A DNA stretch of 64,000 bases from Pseudomonas iridis (GTDB taxonomy: Bacteria; Pseudomonadota; Gammaproteobacteria; Pseudomonadales; Pseudomonadaceae), in NCBI RefSeq assembly GCF_017980685.1, contig NZ_JACXXO010000002.1, positions 186,001 through 250,000 on the forward strand, read 5' to 3'. Below, one piece after another: positions 1 to 7,396 of this stretch. Numbering within the stretch: position 1 is the first letter of the stretch; every line of letters starts with the position of its first letter. The translations under genes and the position numbers were made by a program. Below the pieces are notes generated by a model, which ran no database searches, was not told the DNA's origin, and saw only the letters and a program-made list of their open reading frames with translations.

Positions 1-266
1 TGAGACGGGGACTTTTTCTGCAGATCTGCCTCGTATTAGGTGATTTATGCCGTTTTGAATGGAAGCTTATGCACAACTGAGCGGTATGCCCGCGCTCAAG
101 TGCGAGTATTTGTGGACGCGTTCTCATTTTGTTCGCAAATCCCTGTTTTACTGGTTTTTTATTCATGTGAACAAAAAATGACCAGCAGTGTTAAGGCTTC
201 GAAACAGCCGTGGATATTGGATCCACAAAAATTTCATCAACAGAGTTATCCACAGGCTGGAGTGTT
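1..266. other. Left-edge gene-free region with DnaA-box-like sites
   Basis: No convincing gene is visible. The stretch is richer in A+T than its surroundings and has TTATGCACA at 67-75, TTATCCACA (a perfect DnaA 9-mer) at 246-254 and, on the other strand, TGTGAACAA at 166-174, one mismatch from a DnaA box. A run of T and A residues lies at 154-178. The neighbouring gene to the left is outside the window, so its role cannot be decided. Confidence 0.4.
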
Positions 267-1502
267 TTAAGCACGTTCGGCGAGCAGCAGGAGATTGCGC
301 GGTGTGAGTGGCGCATCGCAGAAGGTTCCAAGGCGCACGATGTATCCCTGTTCAGCGAGGAAAAGTGCTCGATCCAGATTCAGCCAAAGCTCCAATGGTC
401 GTCGGAATAATCCGCGAAGTAATTCCAGGTTGCGAACTTCGGCTAACCGCTGCCAACCGGCCGCCTCCAACGCTGGCCAATCCTGCGGATCGATTGTGGA
501 TAACTCTTTGAGCGCTGCCAGATCGCGGCAGTAATCGGCGAAGGGTTTTTCCAGCCAGGCGCTGGGTAGCGAAGGGGTTGGCAGGTATTGGTCGATCCCG
601 TTCAGTTGCCGTTGCAGCAAGTCAAAGGCAAGGCGTCTTGCCATGGAGGTGTCGCGTTGGCGTCGGACTCTGGCTCCGGCGGTGACGGTTTCGCTCATCG
701 GCAGCGCCAGATCTTCTAGCGAGAGCCGTAGGAGCGATCCCGAGGCGGCCAAGGATAACGCCTGGTATTCCGTGCGATTGATCCGGTTGTAGCAGCACGG
801 GGCGATTGCCATTTGTCGGCAACCGGCGGCGCTGGCCAATTGCATCAGTCGCACATGCAGATCGCCGCAGGCGTGGAGGGCAACCGGAGTGTGACGTGCG
901 TTCAATACGGCTGAAGCATCTGCCGCCAGAACATTCTGTTCAACATGCTGCGCGTTTAATTGATGACGCTGGCTCAGCGCCTGACCACTGGCAACCAGTG
1001 CCGGATCGTATTCAACGCACGTCAGTTGTTGCCCGGTGCTCAGCAGGCGCCGCCCCAAGTGTCCCTTGCCGGAGCACCAGTCCAGCCAATGCGTCGGTTG
1101 CGATGCGAAGGACAGTCGACTGCCGAACGCCTCGATCTGCTGCCATTTACGCCCCGGTACATCCACATTCAAGCGCTGGCTTGCAGCTTCCAGCGCATGC
1201 CCGGGCAACTCTCCGACCGCGCTCAATTCAGCCGACAACGCCGCCAATGAAGCGAACGGCTCCGGCGCATCGGCAAGATTGGCAGGGTGGTTGTGCGCAT
1301 TTTCCGCATCTTGCAGCGACCGCCCGCGTAGCCATGAGGCCAGCTCCGGGTAGGCCGCTTCCCAGGGAAGTTGCAAATGTGTGAACGGTCGAGGTTTCCA
1401 TAACGCCTGATGCGCTGTCAGAAAAGTATCCAGTGCCGTGAAGCGGGCGAGTAAGTCCTCGCCCGTCAGCACGTGGGAAGTTTCAGCGCCCTTGGCAGGC
1501 AT
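267..1502 (-). CDS. SAM-dependent methyltransferase, Methyltransf_32 (METTL25/RRNAD1-like)
   Basis: A 411-residue protein with a SAM-binding glycine motif DWCSGKGHLGRR near residue 141, an acidic residue after the next strand (CVEYDP), then LHACGDLH near 209 and APCCYNRI near 234. The order CSGKGHL / CGDL / CCYN is typical of Methyltransf_32 proteins, so a methyltransferase is well supported, but the substrate is unknown. The ATG start overlaps the 3' end of the preceding permease gene by 20 bp, which makes it the last gene of the amino acid transporter operon. A GTG at 1472 followed by LTGEDLLARF is an alternative start. Its job is not explained by the transporter genes. Confidence 0.75.
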   Translation of the reverse strand: MPAKGAETSHVLTGEDLLARFTALDTFLTAHQALWKPRPFTHLQLPWEAAYPELASWLRGRSLQDAENAHNHPANLADAPEPFASLAALSAELSAVGELPGHALEAASQRLNVDVPGRKWQQIEAFGSRLSFASQPTHWLDWCSGKGHLGRRLLSTGQQLTCVEYDPALVASGQALSQRHQLNAQHVEQNVLAADASAVLNARHTPVALHACGDLHVRLMQLASAAGCRQMAIAPCCYNRINRTEYQALSLAASGSLLRLSLEDLALPMSETVTAGARVRRQRDTSMARRLAFDLLQRQLNGIDQYLPTPSLPSAWLEKPFADYCRDLAALKELSTIDPQDWPALEAAGWQRLAEVRNLELLRGLFRRPLELWLNLDRALFLAEQGYIVRLGTFCDAPLTPRNLLLLAERA

Positions 1503-2172
1503 CGACGCGCAGCCAGCGCTCCAGCAGCTTGAAGCCGCGCACCAGCACGTAAGCCATTACCAGATAGAACACGCCAGCGGCGAAGAAGATTTCCACAGGC
1601 AGATAGGTGCGGGCAATGATCGTGCGGGCCATGCCGGTCAGTTCCAGCAGGGTGACGGTGCTGGCCAAGGCGCTGGCCTTGAGCATCAATATCACTTCGT
1701 TGCTGTACGCCGGCAGGCCGATGCGCGCTGCACGCGGCAGGATGATGTAGAACATCGCTTTGGGCTTGGACATGCCCAGTGCACGCGCCGCTTCGATCTC
1801 ACCCGGAGGGATCGCCTGAATCGCGCCGCGCAGGATCTCGGCGATGTACGCCGCGGTGTGCAGGGTCATGGTTACCGTTGCGCACCAGAACGGATCGCGC
1901 AGGTACGGCCACATTGGGCTGTTACGCACAGCATCGAACTGCGCCAGGCCGTAATAGACCAGGAACAGCTGAACAAGCAACGGTGTGCCGCGGAAAAAGA
2001 AGATGTAGGCGTAGGGCAACGCACGCACGTACCACAGCTTCGAAGAGCGGGCGATGCCCAGCGGGATTGCCAGCAACAGGCCGGCAATCACGGCGATGGC
2101 CACCAGTTCCAGGGTCAGGGTCGCGCCCTGCGCCAGTTTTGGCAGCCACTTGATGATGACTTCCCAGTTCAT
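1483..2172 (-). CDS. Polar amino acid ABC transporter permease, HisM/ArtM type
   Basis: This 229-residue inner-membrane protein has several hydrophobic segments and the permease EAA loop (GEIEAARALGMSKPKA, near residues 126-141) that docks the ATPase. FFFRGTPLLVQLFLVYYG near 58-75 is characteristic of the HisQM/GlnP family. It pairs with the next upstream permease, whose stop codon overlaps its start by 4 bp (ATGA), so the two are translationally coupled and probably form a heterodimeric channel. The cargo is probably a basic amino acid, inferred from the binding protein in the same operon. Confidence 0.9.
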   Translation of the reverse strand: MNWEVIIKWLPKLAQGATLTLELVAIAVIAGLLLAIPLGIARSSKLWYVRALPYAYIFFFRGTPLLVQLFLVYYGLAQFDAVRNSPMWPYLRDPFWCATVTMTLHTAAYIAEILRGAIQAIPPGEIEAARALGMSKPKAMFYIILPRAARIGLPAYSNEVILMLKASALASTVTLLELTGMARTIIARTYLPVEIFFAAGVFYLVMAYVLVRGFKLLERWLRVDACQGR

Positions 2173-2864
2173 TGAGCGCTCCTCGCAAAGCCGCGGGCGG
2201 CGCGTTTTTCCAGGAAGTGCATGCCGGTCATCGCCACTACCGTCAGGCCGAGATACATGAGCGCTGCAACCATATAGAACGTGAACGGCTGCTTAGACAT
2301 GGTCACGCCGATCTGTGCATGACGCATGATTTCTTCCAGGCCGATCACCGACACCAGCGCGGTGTCTTTCATCAGGATCATGAACAGGTTGCCCAGGCCC
2401 GGCAGGGCGATGCGCCACATCTGCGGCATGATCAGCTTGGTGAAAATCCGCCATTTCGACAGGCCCAGGGCCACGCCGGCCTCACGGTGACCTTTGGGAA
2501 TGGCGAGGATTGCGCCACGAAACACTTCCGTGGCGTAGGCGCCGAAACACAGGCCGAGCGCGATGACGCCGGCGGCGAAGGCGCTGAGTGAGAGATCGGG
2601 ATTGCCGAAAAACTCGCCGAGCGCGCGCATCAGGTTGACCGTACCGAAGTAGATCAACAGTACCCAGAGCAATTCCGGGACGCCGCGCACCAGGGTTGAA
2701 TAAAAGCCGCCAAGCCATTGCAGCGGCTTGTACGGGGAAGTCTTGGCCAAGGCGCCGAGCAGACCGAGCACCAGACCCAGGCACAGGGCCGAGAGAGCCA
2801 GTTTGACGGTCATCAGCGCGCCAGCGGCGAGCGCCGGGCCGAATCCGTAAAGGTCGATAATCAT
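2169..2864 (-). CDS. Polar amino acid ABC transporter permease, HisQ/ArtQ type
   Basis: A 231-residue integral membrane protein starting with an N-terminal hydrophobic segment and carrying the EAA loop (GHREAGVALGLSKWRI) near residues 124-139. YSTLVRGVPELLWVLLIYFG is the family signature region. It is the first of two permease genes. A GC-rich hairpin at 2900-2930 lies between it and the binding-protein gene, which would let the binding protein be made in excess. Families of this type import lysine, arginine, ornithine or histidine; which one applies here cannot be read from sequence alone. Confidence 0.9.
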   Translation of the reverse strand: MIIDLYGFGPALAAGALMTVKLALSALCLGLVLGLLGALAKTSPYKPLQWLGGFYSTLVRGVPELLWVLLIYFGTVNLMRALGEFFGNPDLSLSAFAAGVIALGLCFGAYATEVFRGAILAIPKGHREAGVALGLSKWRIFTKLIMPQMWRIALPGLGNLFMILMKDTALVSVIGLEEIMRHAQIGVTMSKQPFTFYMVAALMYLGLTVVAMTGMHFLEKRAARGFARSAQ

Positions 2865-2896
2865 GGATTTCTTTTCAAATCGCGGCAGGCAAGGTC

Positions 2897-2931
2897 GGGA
2901 GCCGGCGCCGTTGCATCACGGCGCCGGTTCC
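2897..2931 (-). other. Hairpin between binding-protein and permease genes
   Basis: CCGGCGCCG and its complement CGGCGCCGG are separated by an 8-base loop (arms near 2902-2910 and 2919-2927). There is no T-tract on the minus strand. It lies just after the periplasmic binding protein stop, so it is more likely an mRNA-stabilising or partial-attenuation structure than a full terminator. Confidence 0.6.
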
Positions 2932-2942
2932 GCAGGTCAGGA

Positions 2943-3692
2943 TCAGTAGATGCTGAACGGGAAGTACTTGTCGTTGATCTTCTTGTAGGTACCGTCAGCG
3001 ACGATTTCCTTCAGTGCAGCGTTCAGCTTCTCGCGCAGTGGATCGCCCTTGCGCACAGCAATGCCGATCTTGTCGCTTTCCACGACCGGGTCGCCTTTGA
3101 ACTCGTAGTTCTTGCCGGCGTCGCTTTTCAGCCAGTCATAGTTGGCGTACTTGTCGGCGAGGATGGCGTCGACGCGACCGGAGGTCAGGTCGAGGTAGGC
3201 GTTTTCCTGGGTGTCATAGAGGCTGACCTTGATGTCATCAGCGTAGGTATCTTCCAGCCAGGTGCCGGCCAGCGTGGCACGCTGCGTACCGATGGTCTTG
3301 CCTTTGAGCGAGTCCTTGTCGGTTTTGAAGTCGACGTTTTTCGGTGCGATGAACTGCAGCTTGTTCGAGTAGTACGGGTCGGTGAAGTCCACCGCGCCTT
3401 TGCGCTCTTCGGTGATCGACAAAGACGAGATCAGGAAGTCGAATTTCTTCGCGTTCAGCGACGGGATGATGCCGTCCCAATCGGAAGTTACGACGGTGCA
3501 CTCGACTTTCATCTTGGCGCACAGGGCGTCGCCGATGTCTTTGTCGAAGCCGACCACGTTGCCACTGGCGTCTTTATTGTTGAACGGCGGGTAAGCCGCT
3601 TCGATGCCCATCTTCAGGGTTTCGGCCATGGCACCGGCGCTGAACGCCAGCGAGACGGCCGCAGCCAGGAAGACCTTTTTATAGTTCTGCAT
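2943..3692 (-). CDS. Periplasmic amino acid-binding protein, ArgT/HisJ (SBP_bac_3) family
   Basis: A 249-residue protein with a signal peptide (positively charged start, hydrophobic core, cleavage after AMA near residue 23). The mature N-terminus LKMGIEAAYPPFN and the segments GFDKDIGDALCAKM, ISSLSITEERK and DFTDPYY are hallmarks of lysine/arginine/ornithine- and histidine-binding proteins. Two cysteines (in ALCAKMKVEC) match the conserved disulfide of that group. It captures the amino acid in the periplasm for the adjacent HisQM-type permeases. The exact ligand preference is an inference; arginine/ornithine or histidine are the likeliest. Confidence 0.9.
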   Translation of the reverse strand: MQNYKKVFLAAAVSLAFSAGAMAETLKMGIEAAYPPFNNKDASGNVVGFDKDIGDALCAKMKVECTVVTSDWDGIIPSLNAKKFDFLISSLSITEERKGAVDFTDPYYSNKLQFIAPKNVDFKTDKDSLKGKTIGTQRATLAGTWLEDTYADDIKVSLYDTQENAYLDLTSGRVDAILADKYANYDWLKSDAGKNYEFKGDPVVESDKIGIAVRKGDPLREKLNAALKEIVADGTYKKINDKYFPFSIY

Positions 3693-3705
3693 GCATGTTG
3701 CTCCG

Positions 3706-4479
3706 TTAGCGGTTGCTGGACATGAATTGTTTGCAGCGCGCCGAAAGCGGGTTTTCGAACACCTGCTGTGGCGATCCTTGCTCTTCTATCAAGCCTTGAT
3801 GAAGGAACACCACTTCGCTGGAGACCTGACGGGCGAAGCCCATTTCGTGGGTCACGAGCAGCATGGTGCGGCCTTCTTCGGCCAATGCGCGGATGACACT
3901 AAGTACTTCCTGAACCATTTCCGGGTCAAGGGCGGAGGTGGGCTCGTCGAACAGGATCACCTTCGGTTGCATCGCCAACGTGCGCGCGATGGCCGCGCGT
4001 TGCTGCTGACCACCGGACAGTTGCGCCGGGTAGGCGTGGCGCTTGTCGGCGATGCCGACCTTGGCCAGCAGTGCTTCGGCGACTTCGATGGCTTCGGCCT
4101 TGCTCTGGCCGAGCACGCGGCGCGGGGCTTCGATGATGTTGTCGAGCACGCTCATGTGCGGCCACAGATTAAAGTTTTGAAACACAAAACCAATCTCGGA
4201 GCGCAGGCGGTTGATCTGTTTGCCGTCGGCGGCAACCAGTTCGCCATTCTTGGCAGCCTTGAGCTTGAGTTCTTCGCCGGCCACCAGGATCTGGCCCTGG
4301 TGCGGGTTTTCCAACAGATTGATGCAACGCAGGAACGTGGACTTGCCGGAACCGGAGGAACCCAGGATCGAGATCACATCGCCGTCGCGGGCGGTCAGCG
4401 AGATGCCTTTGAGCACCTCAAGCTGTCCGTAGCGTTTGTGCAAGTTGCGGATTTCAAGCGCGGGCGTGGCCTCAGCCAT
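3706..4479 (-). CDS. Amino acid ABC transporter ATPase, HisP type
   Basis: A 257-residue ATP-binding subunit with Walker A GSSGSGKST (near residue 40), Q-loop FQNFNLWPH, signature LSGGQQQR, Walker B VILFDEPTSALDP and H-loop VTHEM. The insertion between strands (EELKLKAAKNGELVAADG) is the one seen in HisP-type ATPases. It is the first gene of the minus-strand operon ATPase, binding protein, permease, permease, methyltransferase. ATP hydrolysis here drives uptake of the bound amino acid. Confidence 0.92.
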   Translation of the reverse strand: MAEATPALEIRNLHKRYGQLEVLKGISLTARDGDVISILGSSGSGKSTFLRCINLLENPHQGQILVAGEELKLKAAKNGELVAADGKQINRLRSEIGFVFQNFNLWPHMSVLDNIIEAPRRVLGQSKAEAIEVAEALLAKVGIADKRHAYPAQLSGGQQQRAAIARTLAMQPKVILFDEPTSALDPEMVQEVLSVIRALAEEGRTMLLVTHEMGFARQVSSEVVFLHQGLIEEQGSPQQVFENPLSARCKQFMSSNR

Positions 4480-5032
4480 GTGCGTTCCTCATATATGTTG
4501 CGCTCCTGCTGTTGGATGGCCTTCCTGGCGAGGCGGCCAAGCTAGCATAGCGTTTCAATGGCAGCCAACAGCGCTAAGAGCGGTAAACGGGTGGCATGTG
4601 GCGGGTTGTCGCATCAGCACAGCAGACTGTCGCCCCATCAACAACCGAACGGGTGTTTGAACGTGCAATCGCGTGGGTGTCGCGTAAAAAAAGGCGCGAT
4701 GTTGCCAGCTTTGGCGGGGTGTTGGAAGCGCTATCCGGCCGAACGTTCCCGATTCGCCCTTTTATTGTGCATCCCACACTTTTTCAGTGTGTTTCTGGTG
4801 CGCGAATTCGTCTTCAAAGTGAGTCGCAAGGTAACGCTCTGGCGGATTGCCATTAAATCCAATGACTTGCGATGACTGTCCGGTCGCGCGCAAAGCCCCG
4901 GCCCGAAAGAGTTTGAAATATTTTGGCGCAATTATTGCGTGCAGAATAAGGAACGCCCCGTTGGTTTCTTTTTACGAAAATGAAATTCCGGACGGGCCGG
5001 ACGCAATCGCTTTCCTTGCAAAGGTAGTTTCG
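4480..5032. other. Divergent promoter region between ABC operon and gabP
   Basis: About 550 bp with no convincing gene; open frames here lack a ribosome binding site and family features. The gabP side holds a sigma54-like promoter (listed separately). I saw no clear sigma70 pair for the ABC operon on the minus strand. Confidence 0.6.
4924..4939 (+). promoter_or_regulatory. Sigma54-type promoter upstream of gabP
   Basis: TGGCGCAATTATTGCG matches the TGGCAC-N5-TTGCA pattern, with GG and GC at the required spacing. It ends 93 bp before the gabP start. The core CGCAATTATTGCG is also a palindrome, so a repressor site is an alternative reading. Confidence 0.55.
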
Positions 5033-6424
5033 ATGAGCAGTACCCCAAGCTCCAACGGCCTCGAACAGGGGCTCAAACCGCGTCATGTGACCATGTTGTC
5101 GATCGCCGGTGTTATCGGCGCCGGTCTGTTCGTTGGCTCCGGCCACGCCATCGCCGCCGCAGGTCCTGCAGTGCTGCTGGCCTATGCAGCCGCCGGTACC
5201 CTGGTGGTGCTGGTGATGCGAATGCTCGGCGAAATGGCGGTTGCTTCGCCCGACACCGGCTCTTTCTCGACGTATGCCGACCGTGCCATCGGGCACTGGG
5301 CCGGCTTCACCATCGGCTGGTTGTACTGGTGGTTCTGGGTGTTGGTGATTCCGCTGGAAGCCAATGCCGCCGCGACCATCCTGCACGCGTGGTTCCCCGA
5401 TGTAGGCATCTGGGCGTTTGCGCTGGTCATCACCCTGCTGTTGACCGTGACCAACCTGTTCAGCGTGAAAAACTACGGCGAGTTCGAATTCTGGTTTGCG
5501 CTGGTTAAAGTGCTGGCGATCATCGGGTTCATCGGGCTCGGCCTTGCGGCAATTTTCGGCTACCTGCCGAACAGCCAGGTCAGCGGCGTTTCGCACTTGT
5601 TCGACAGCGGCGGCTTCCTGCCAAACGGTATGGGTGCGGTGTTGGGCGCGATTCTGACCACCATGTTCTCGTTCATGGGGACCGAAATCGTGACCATCGC
5701 GGCCGCGGAATCGAAGGACCCGGGCAAGCAGATCTCCAAGGCCACCAACTCGGTGATCTGGCGGATCGGCCTGTTCTACCTCGTGTCGATCTTCATCGTC
5801 GTGGCGCTGGTGCCATGGAACGATCCTATGCTGGCCAACCTCGGCTCCTACCAGACCGTACTGGAGCGCATGGGCATCCCGAACGCGAAAATGATCGTCG
5901 ATATCGTGGTTCTGGTCGCTGTAACCAGCTGCCTGAACTCGGCGCTCTATACCTCATCGCGCATGCTCTTCTCCCTCGGCAAGCGCGGTGACGCACCGGC
6001 CATGTCGACTCGCACCAACAAAAGCGGTACGCCTTACTGGGCGGTGATGTTGTCCACTGGCGCCGCGTTCCTCTGCACATTCGCCAACTACGTGGCTCCG
6101 GCTGCCGTGTTCGAATTTCTGCTGGCCAGCTCCGGTGCGATCGCACTGCTGGTGTATCTGGTGATCGCGTTCTCGCAACTGCGGATGCGCAAACAGCGCA
6201 TGGCGCGTGGCGAGAAAATCGAATTCAGCATGTGGCTGTTCCCGGGCCTGACCTATGCGGTGATCATCTTCATCGTCGCGGCCCTGACCATCATGTTGTT
6301 CCAGGAAGCGCACCGCGTGGAAATTCTCGCCACCGGCCTGCTGAGCCTGATGGTAGTGGCGACCGGTCTGCTGGTGTCACGCCGTCGCAAGCAGGAAAAA
6401 CGTGGTGCGGTGGTGTTGAACTGA
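5033..6424 (+). CDS. gabP: GABA/amino acid permease, APC superfamily
   Basis: A 463-residue permease with about twelve hydrophobic segments. The N-terminal LKPRHVTMLSIAGVIGAGLFVGSG is the APC-family signature loop followed by TM1. FSFMGTEIVTIAAAESKDP near residue 225 is the conserved TM6-TM7 region typical of GabP/AnsP/ProY-type carriers. It probably imports gamma-aminobutyrate by proton symport; another amino acid is possible. The ATG at 5033 was chosen because it gives the usual family N-terminus; an upstream in-frame extension is not family-like. It is monocistronic, with a sigma54-like promoter upstream and a terminator at 6442-6482. Confidence 0.87.
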   Translation: MSSTPSSNGLEQGLKPRHVTMLSIAGVIGAGLFVGSGHAIAAAGPAVLLAYAAAGTLVVLVMRMLGEMAVASPDTGSFSTYADRAIGHWAGFTIGWLYWWFWVLVIPLEANAAATILHAWFPDVGIWAFALVITLLLTVTNLFSVKNYGEFEFWFALVKVLAIIGFIGLGLAAIFGYLPNSQVSGVSHLFDSGGFLPNGMGAVLGAILTTMFSFMGTEIVTIAAAESKDPGKQISKATNSVIWRIGLFYLVSIFIVVALVPWNDPMLANLGSYQTVLERMGIPNAKMIVDIVVLVAVTSCLNSALYTSSRMLFSLGKRGDAPAMSTRTNKSGTPYWAVMLSTGAAFLCTFANYVAPAAVFEFLLASSGAIALLVYLVIAFSQLRMRKQRMARGEKIEFSMWLFPGLTYAVIIFIVAALTIMLFQEAHRVEILATGLLSLMVVATGLLVSRRRKQEKRGAVVLN

Positions 6425-6441
6425 TCCGTAGCGCGTAATAC

Positions 6442-6482
6442 AAAACGGCCGCTGTCAGTGATGACTAGCGGCCGTTTTTGTT
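6442..6482 (+). terminator. Rho-independent terminator after gabP
   Basis: AAAACGGCCGCT and AGCGGCCGTTTTT form a stem followed by TTTTTG. It can also serve the convergent minus-strand genes, since A residues flank the other arm. Confidence 0.85.
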
Positions 6483-6494
6483 TGTGAGCTCGGA

Positions 6495-6947
6495 TTACTC
6501 GCTCTTTTCTTCCTGCAATTCCACTGACTTGGCATACGTATCCAGCGCAATCCCGAAGTCGGTGATGAACTGCGGCTCGCTCAGCCAGGCCTGGGCGGCT
6601 TCGATCGTCATGCCGTCGGCCCACATGCGGTAGTCGATCAACATGTCGGCGGCCAGGTGGGTGGCGGCCATGCCTTCGTTTTCGGCGTTTTCCATGTCCA
6701 GCAGATCAGGGTGATCGATGATGATGAACGCCAGTTCGCGCAGCAGTGTCAGCAGCATGTCGTTGCGGCTGACGGCTTCGGCGTCGCGCATTTTGCTGAA
6801 CATTGCCAAGGTGTATTCCGGGATCGGCTCGGCGAGGTGGCCGAGGTCTTCGTCCTGATCCAGCGGCTTGCGGCCCACCATACGGATTTGCTTGGCTTTG
6901 GCCTTGGCGCGTTTGGCGCGTTTTTGTTGCTTGTTCAGGGATGCCAT
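6495..6947 (-). CDS. Unknown protein, paralogue of the adjacent gene (copy 2)
   Basis: I do not recognise the family. The 150-residue product starts with a strongly basic head (MASLNKQQKRAKRAKAKAKQ) followed by an acidic, probably helical body with LFSKM-like and LIDYRMWADG segments. The upstream neighbour (6954-7367) has the same head and an alignable body (LFKKMIDAEKIS versus MFSKMRDAEAVS; LIEYRQWSQ versus LIDYRMWAD), so the two arose by tandem duplication. Only 6 bp separate them. There is no signal peptide or membrane segment, so it is probably cytosolic. The basic head would suit nucleic acid or ribosome contact, but that is inference. Confidence 0.7.
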   Translation of the reverse strand: MASLNKQQKRAKRAKAKAKQIRMVGRKPLDQDEDLGHLAEPIPEYTLAMFSKMRDAEAVSRNDMLLTLLRELAFIIIDHPDLLDMENAENEGMAATHLAADMLIDYRMWADGMTIEAAQAWLSEPQFITDFGIALDTYAKSVELQEEKSE

Positions 6948-6953
6948 GGGGAC

Positions 6954-7367
6954 TCAGTTCTTCTGTTGGGTTTGTGCAGCGATGGCGTCGGACGCCGCCA
7001 CATAGTCGGCCTGGAACGCGGGGGATTCGATCCACGCCAGCGCGCCGGCCTCGTCGGTTTCCTGCGACCACTGGCGATACTCGATCAGCGCTGCGAGGAT
7101 GAAATCCATGGAGCCTTCTTCGCCCTCCTGCTCGTAGACCAGTTCCAGCAGCGGGTCTTCGAGGAATGCGGTGCACATCGCTTGCTGACTGATCTTCTCG
7201 GCGTCGATCATTTTCTTGAACAGCTCGGTCAGGTCCACCGATTCAAAGTCGATGCGGTCATCGTTCGGGTCCAGCTCGACCGGCGCCTCGGCGCGTTTGG
7301 TGCGGTTCTGCTTGGCCTTGGTTTTGGCCCGGGCGGCGCGTTTTTGCTGCTTGTTGGCGGAGGCCAT
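6954..7367 (-). CDS. Unknown protein, paralogue of the adjacent gene (copy 1)
   Basis: A 137-residue product beginning MASANKQQKRAARAKTKAKQ, then an acidic body with ELFKKMIDAEKISQQAM and ALIEYRQWSQE. The ATG at 7367 was chosen because it aligns exactly with the start of the downstream paralogue; a longer in-frame reading lies inside the hydrolase gene. It lies 29 bp after the hydrolase stop and 6 bp before copy 2, so all three are probably one transcript. No known domain is recognised. The body is rich in Asp/Glu and aromatic residues. Confidence 0.7.
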   Translation of the reverse strand: MASANKQQKRAARAKTKAKQNRTKRAEAPVELDPNDDRIDFESVDLTELFKKMIDAEKISQQAMCTAFLEDPLLELVYEQEGEEGSMDFILAALIEYRQWSQETDEAGALAWIESPAFQADYVAASDAIAAQTQQKN

Positions 7368-7396
7368 GGTGTGTTCCGTCGTGCGTTGAATGAGGC

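Noticed and set aside
1..266. Chromosomal replication origin oriC
   Set aside because: Too few DnaA boxes are visible and there is no dnaA, rpmH or gyrB in the window; it is reported only as a DnaA-box-like cluster.
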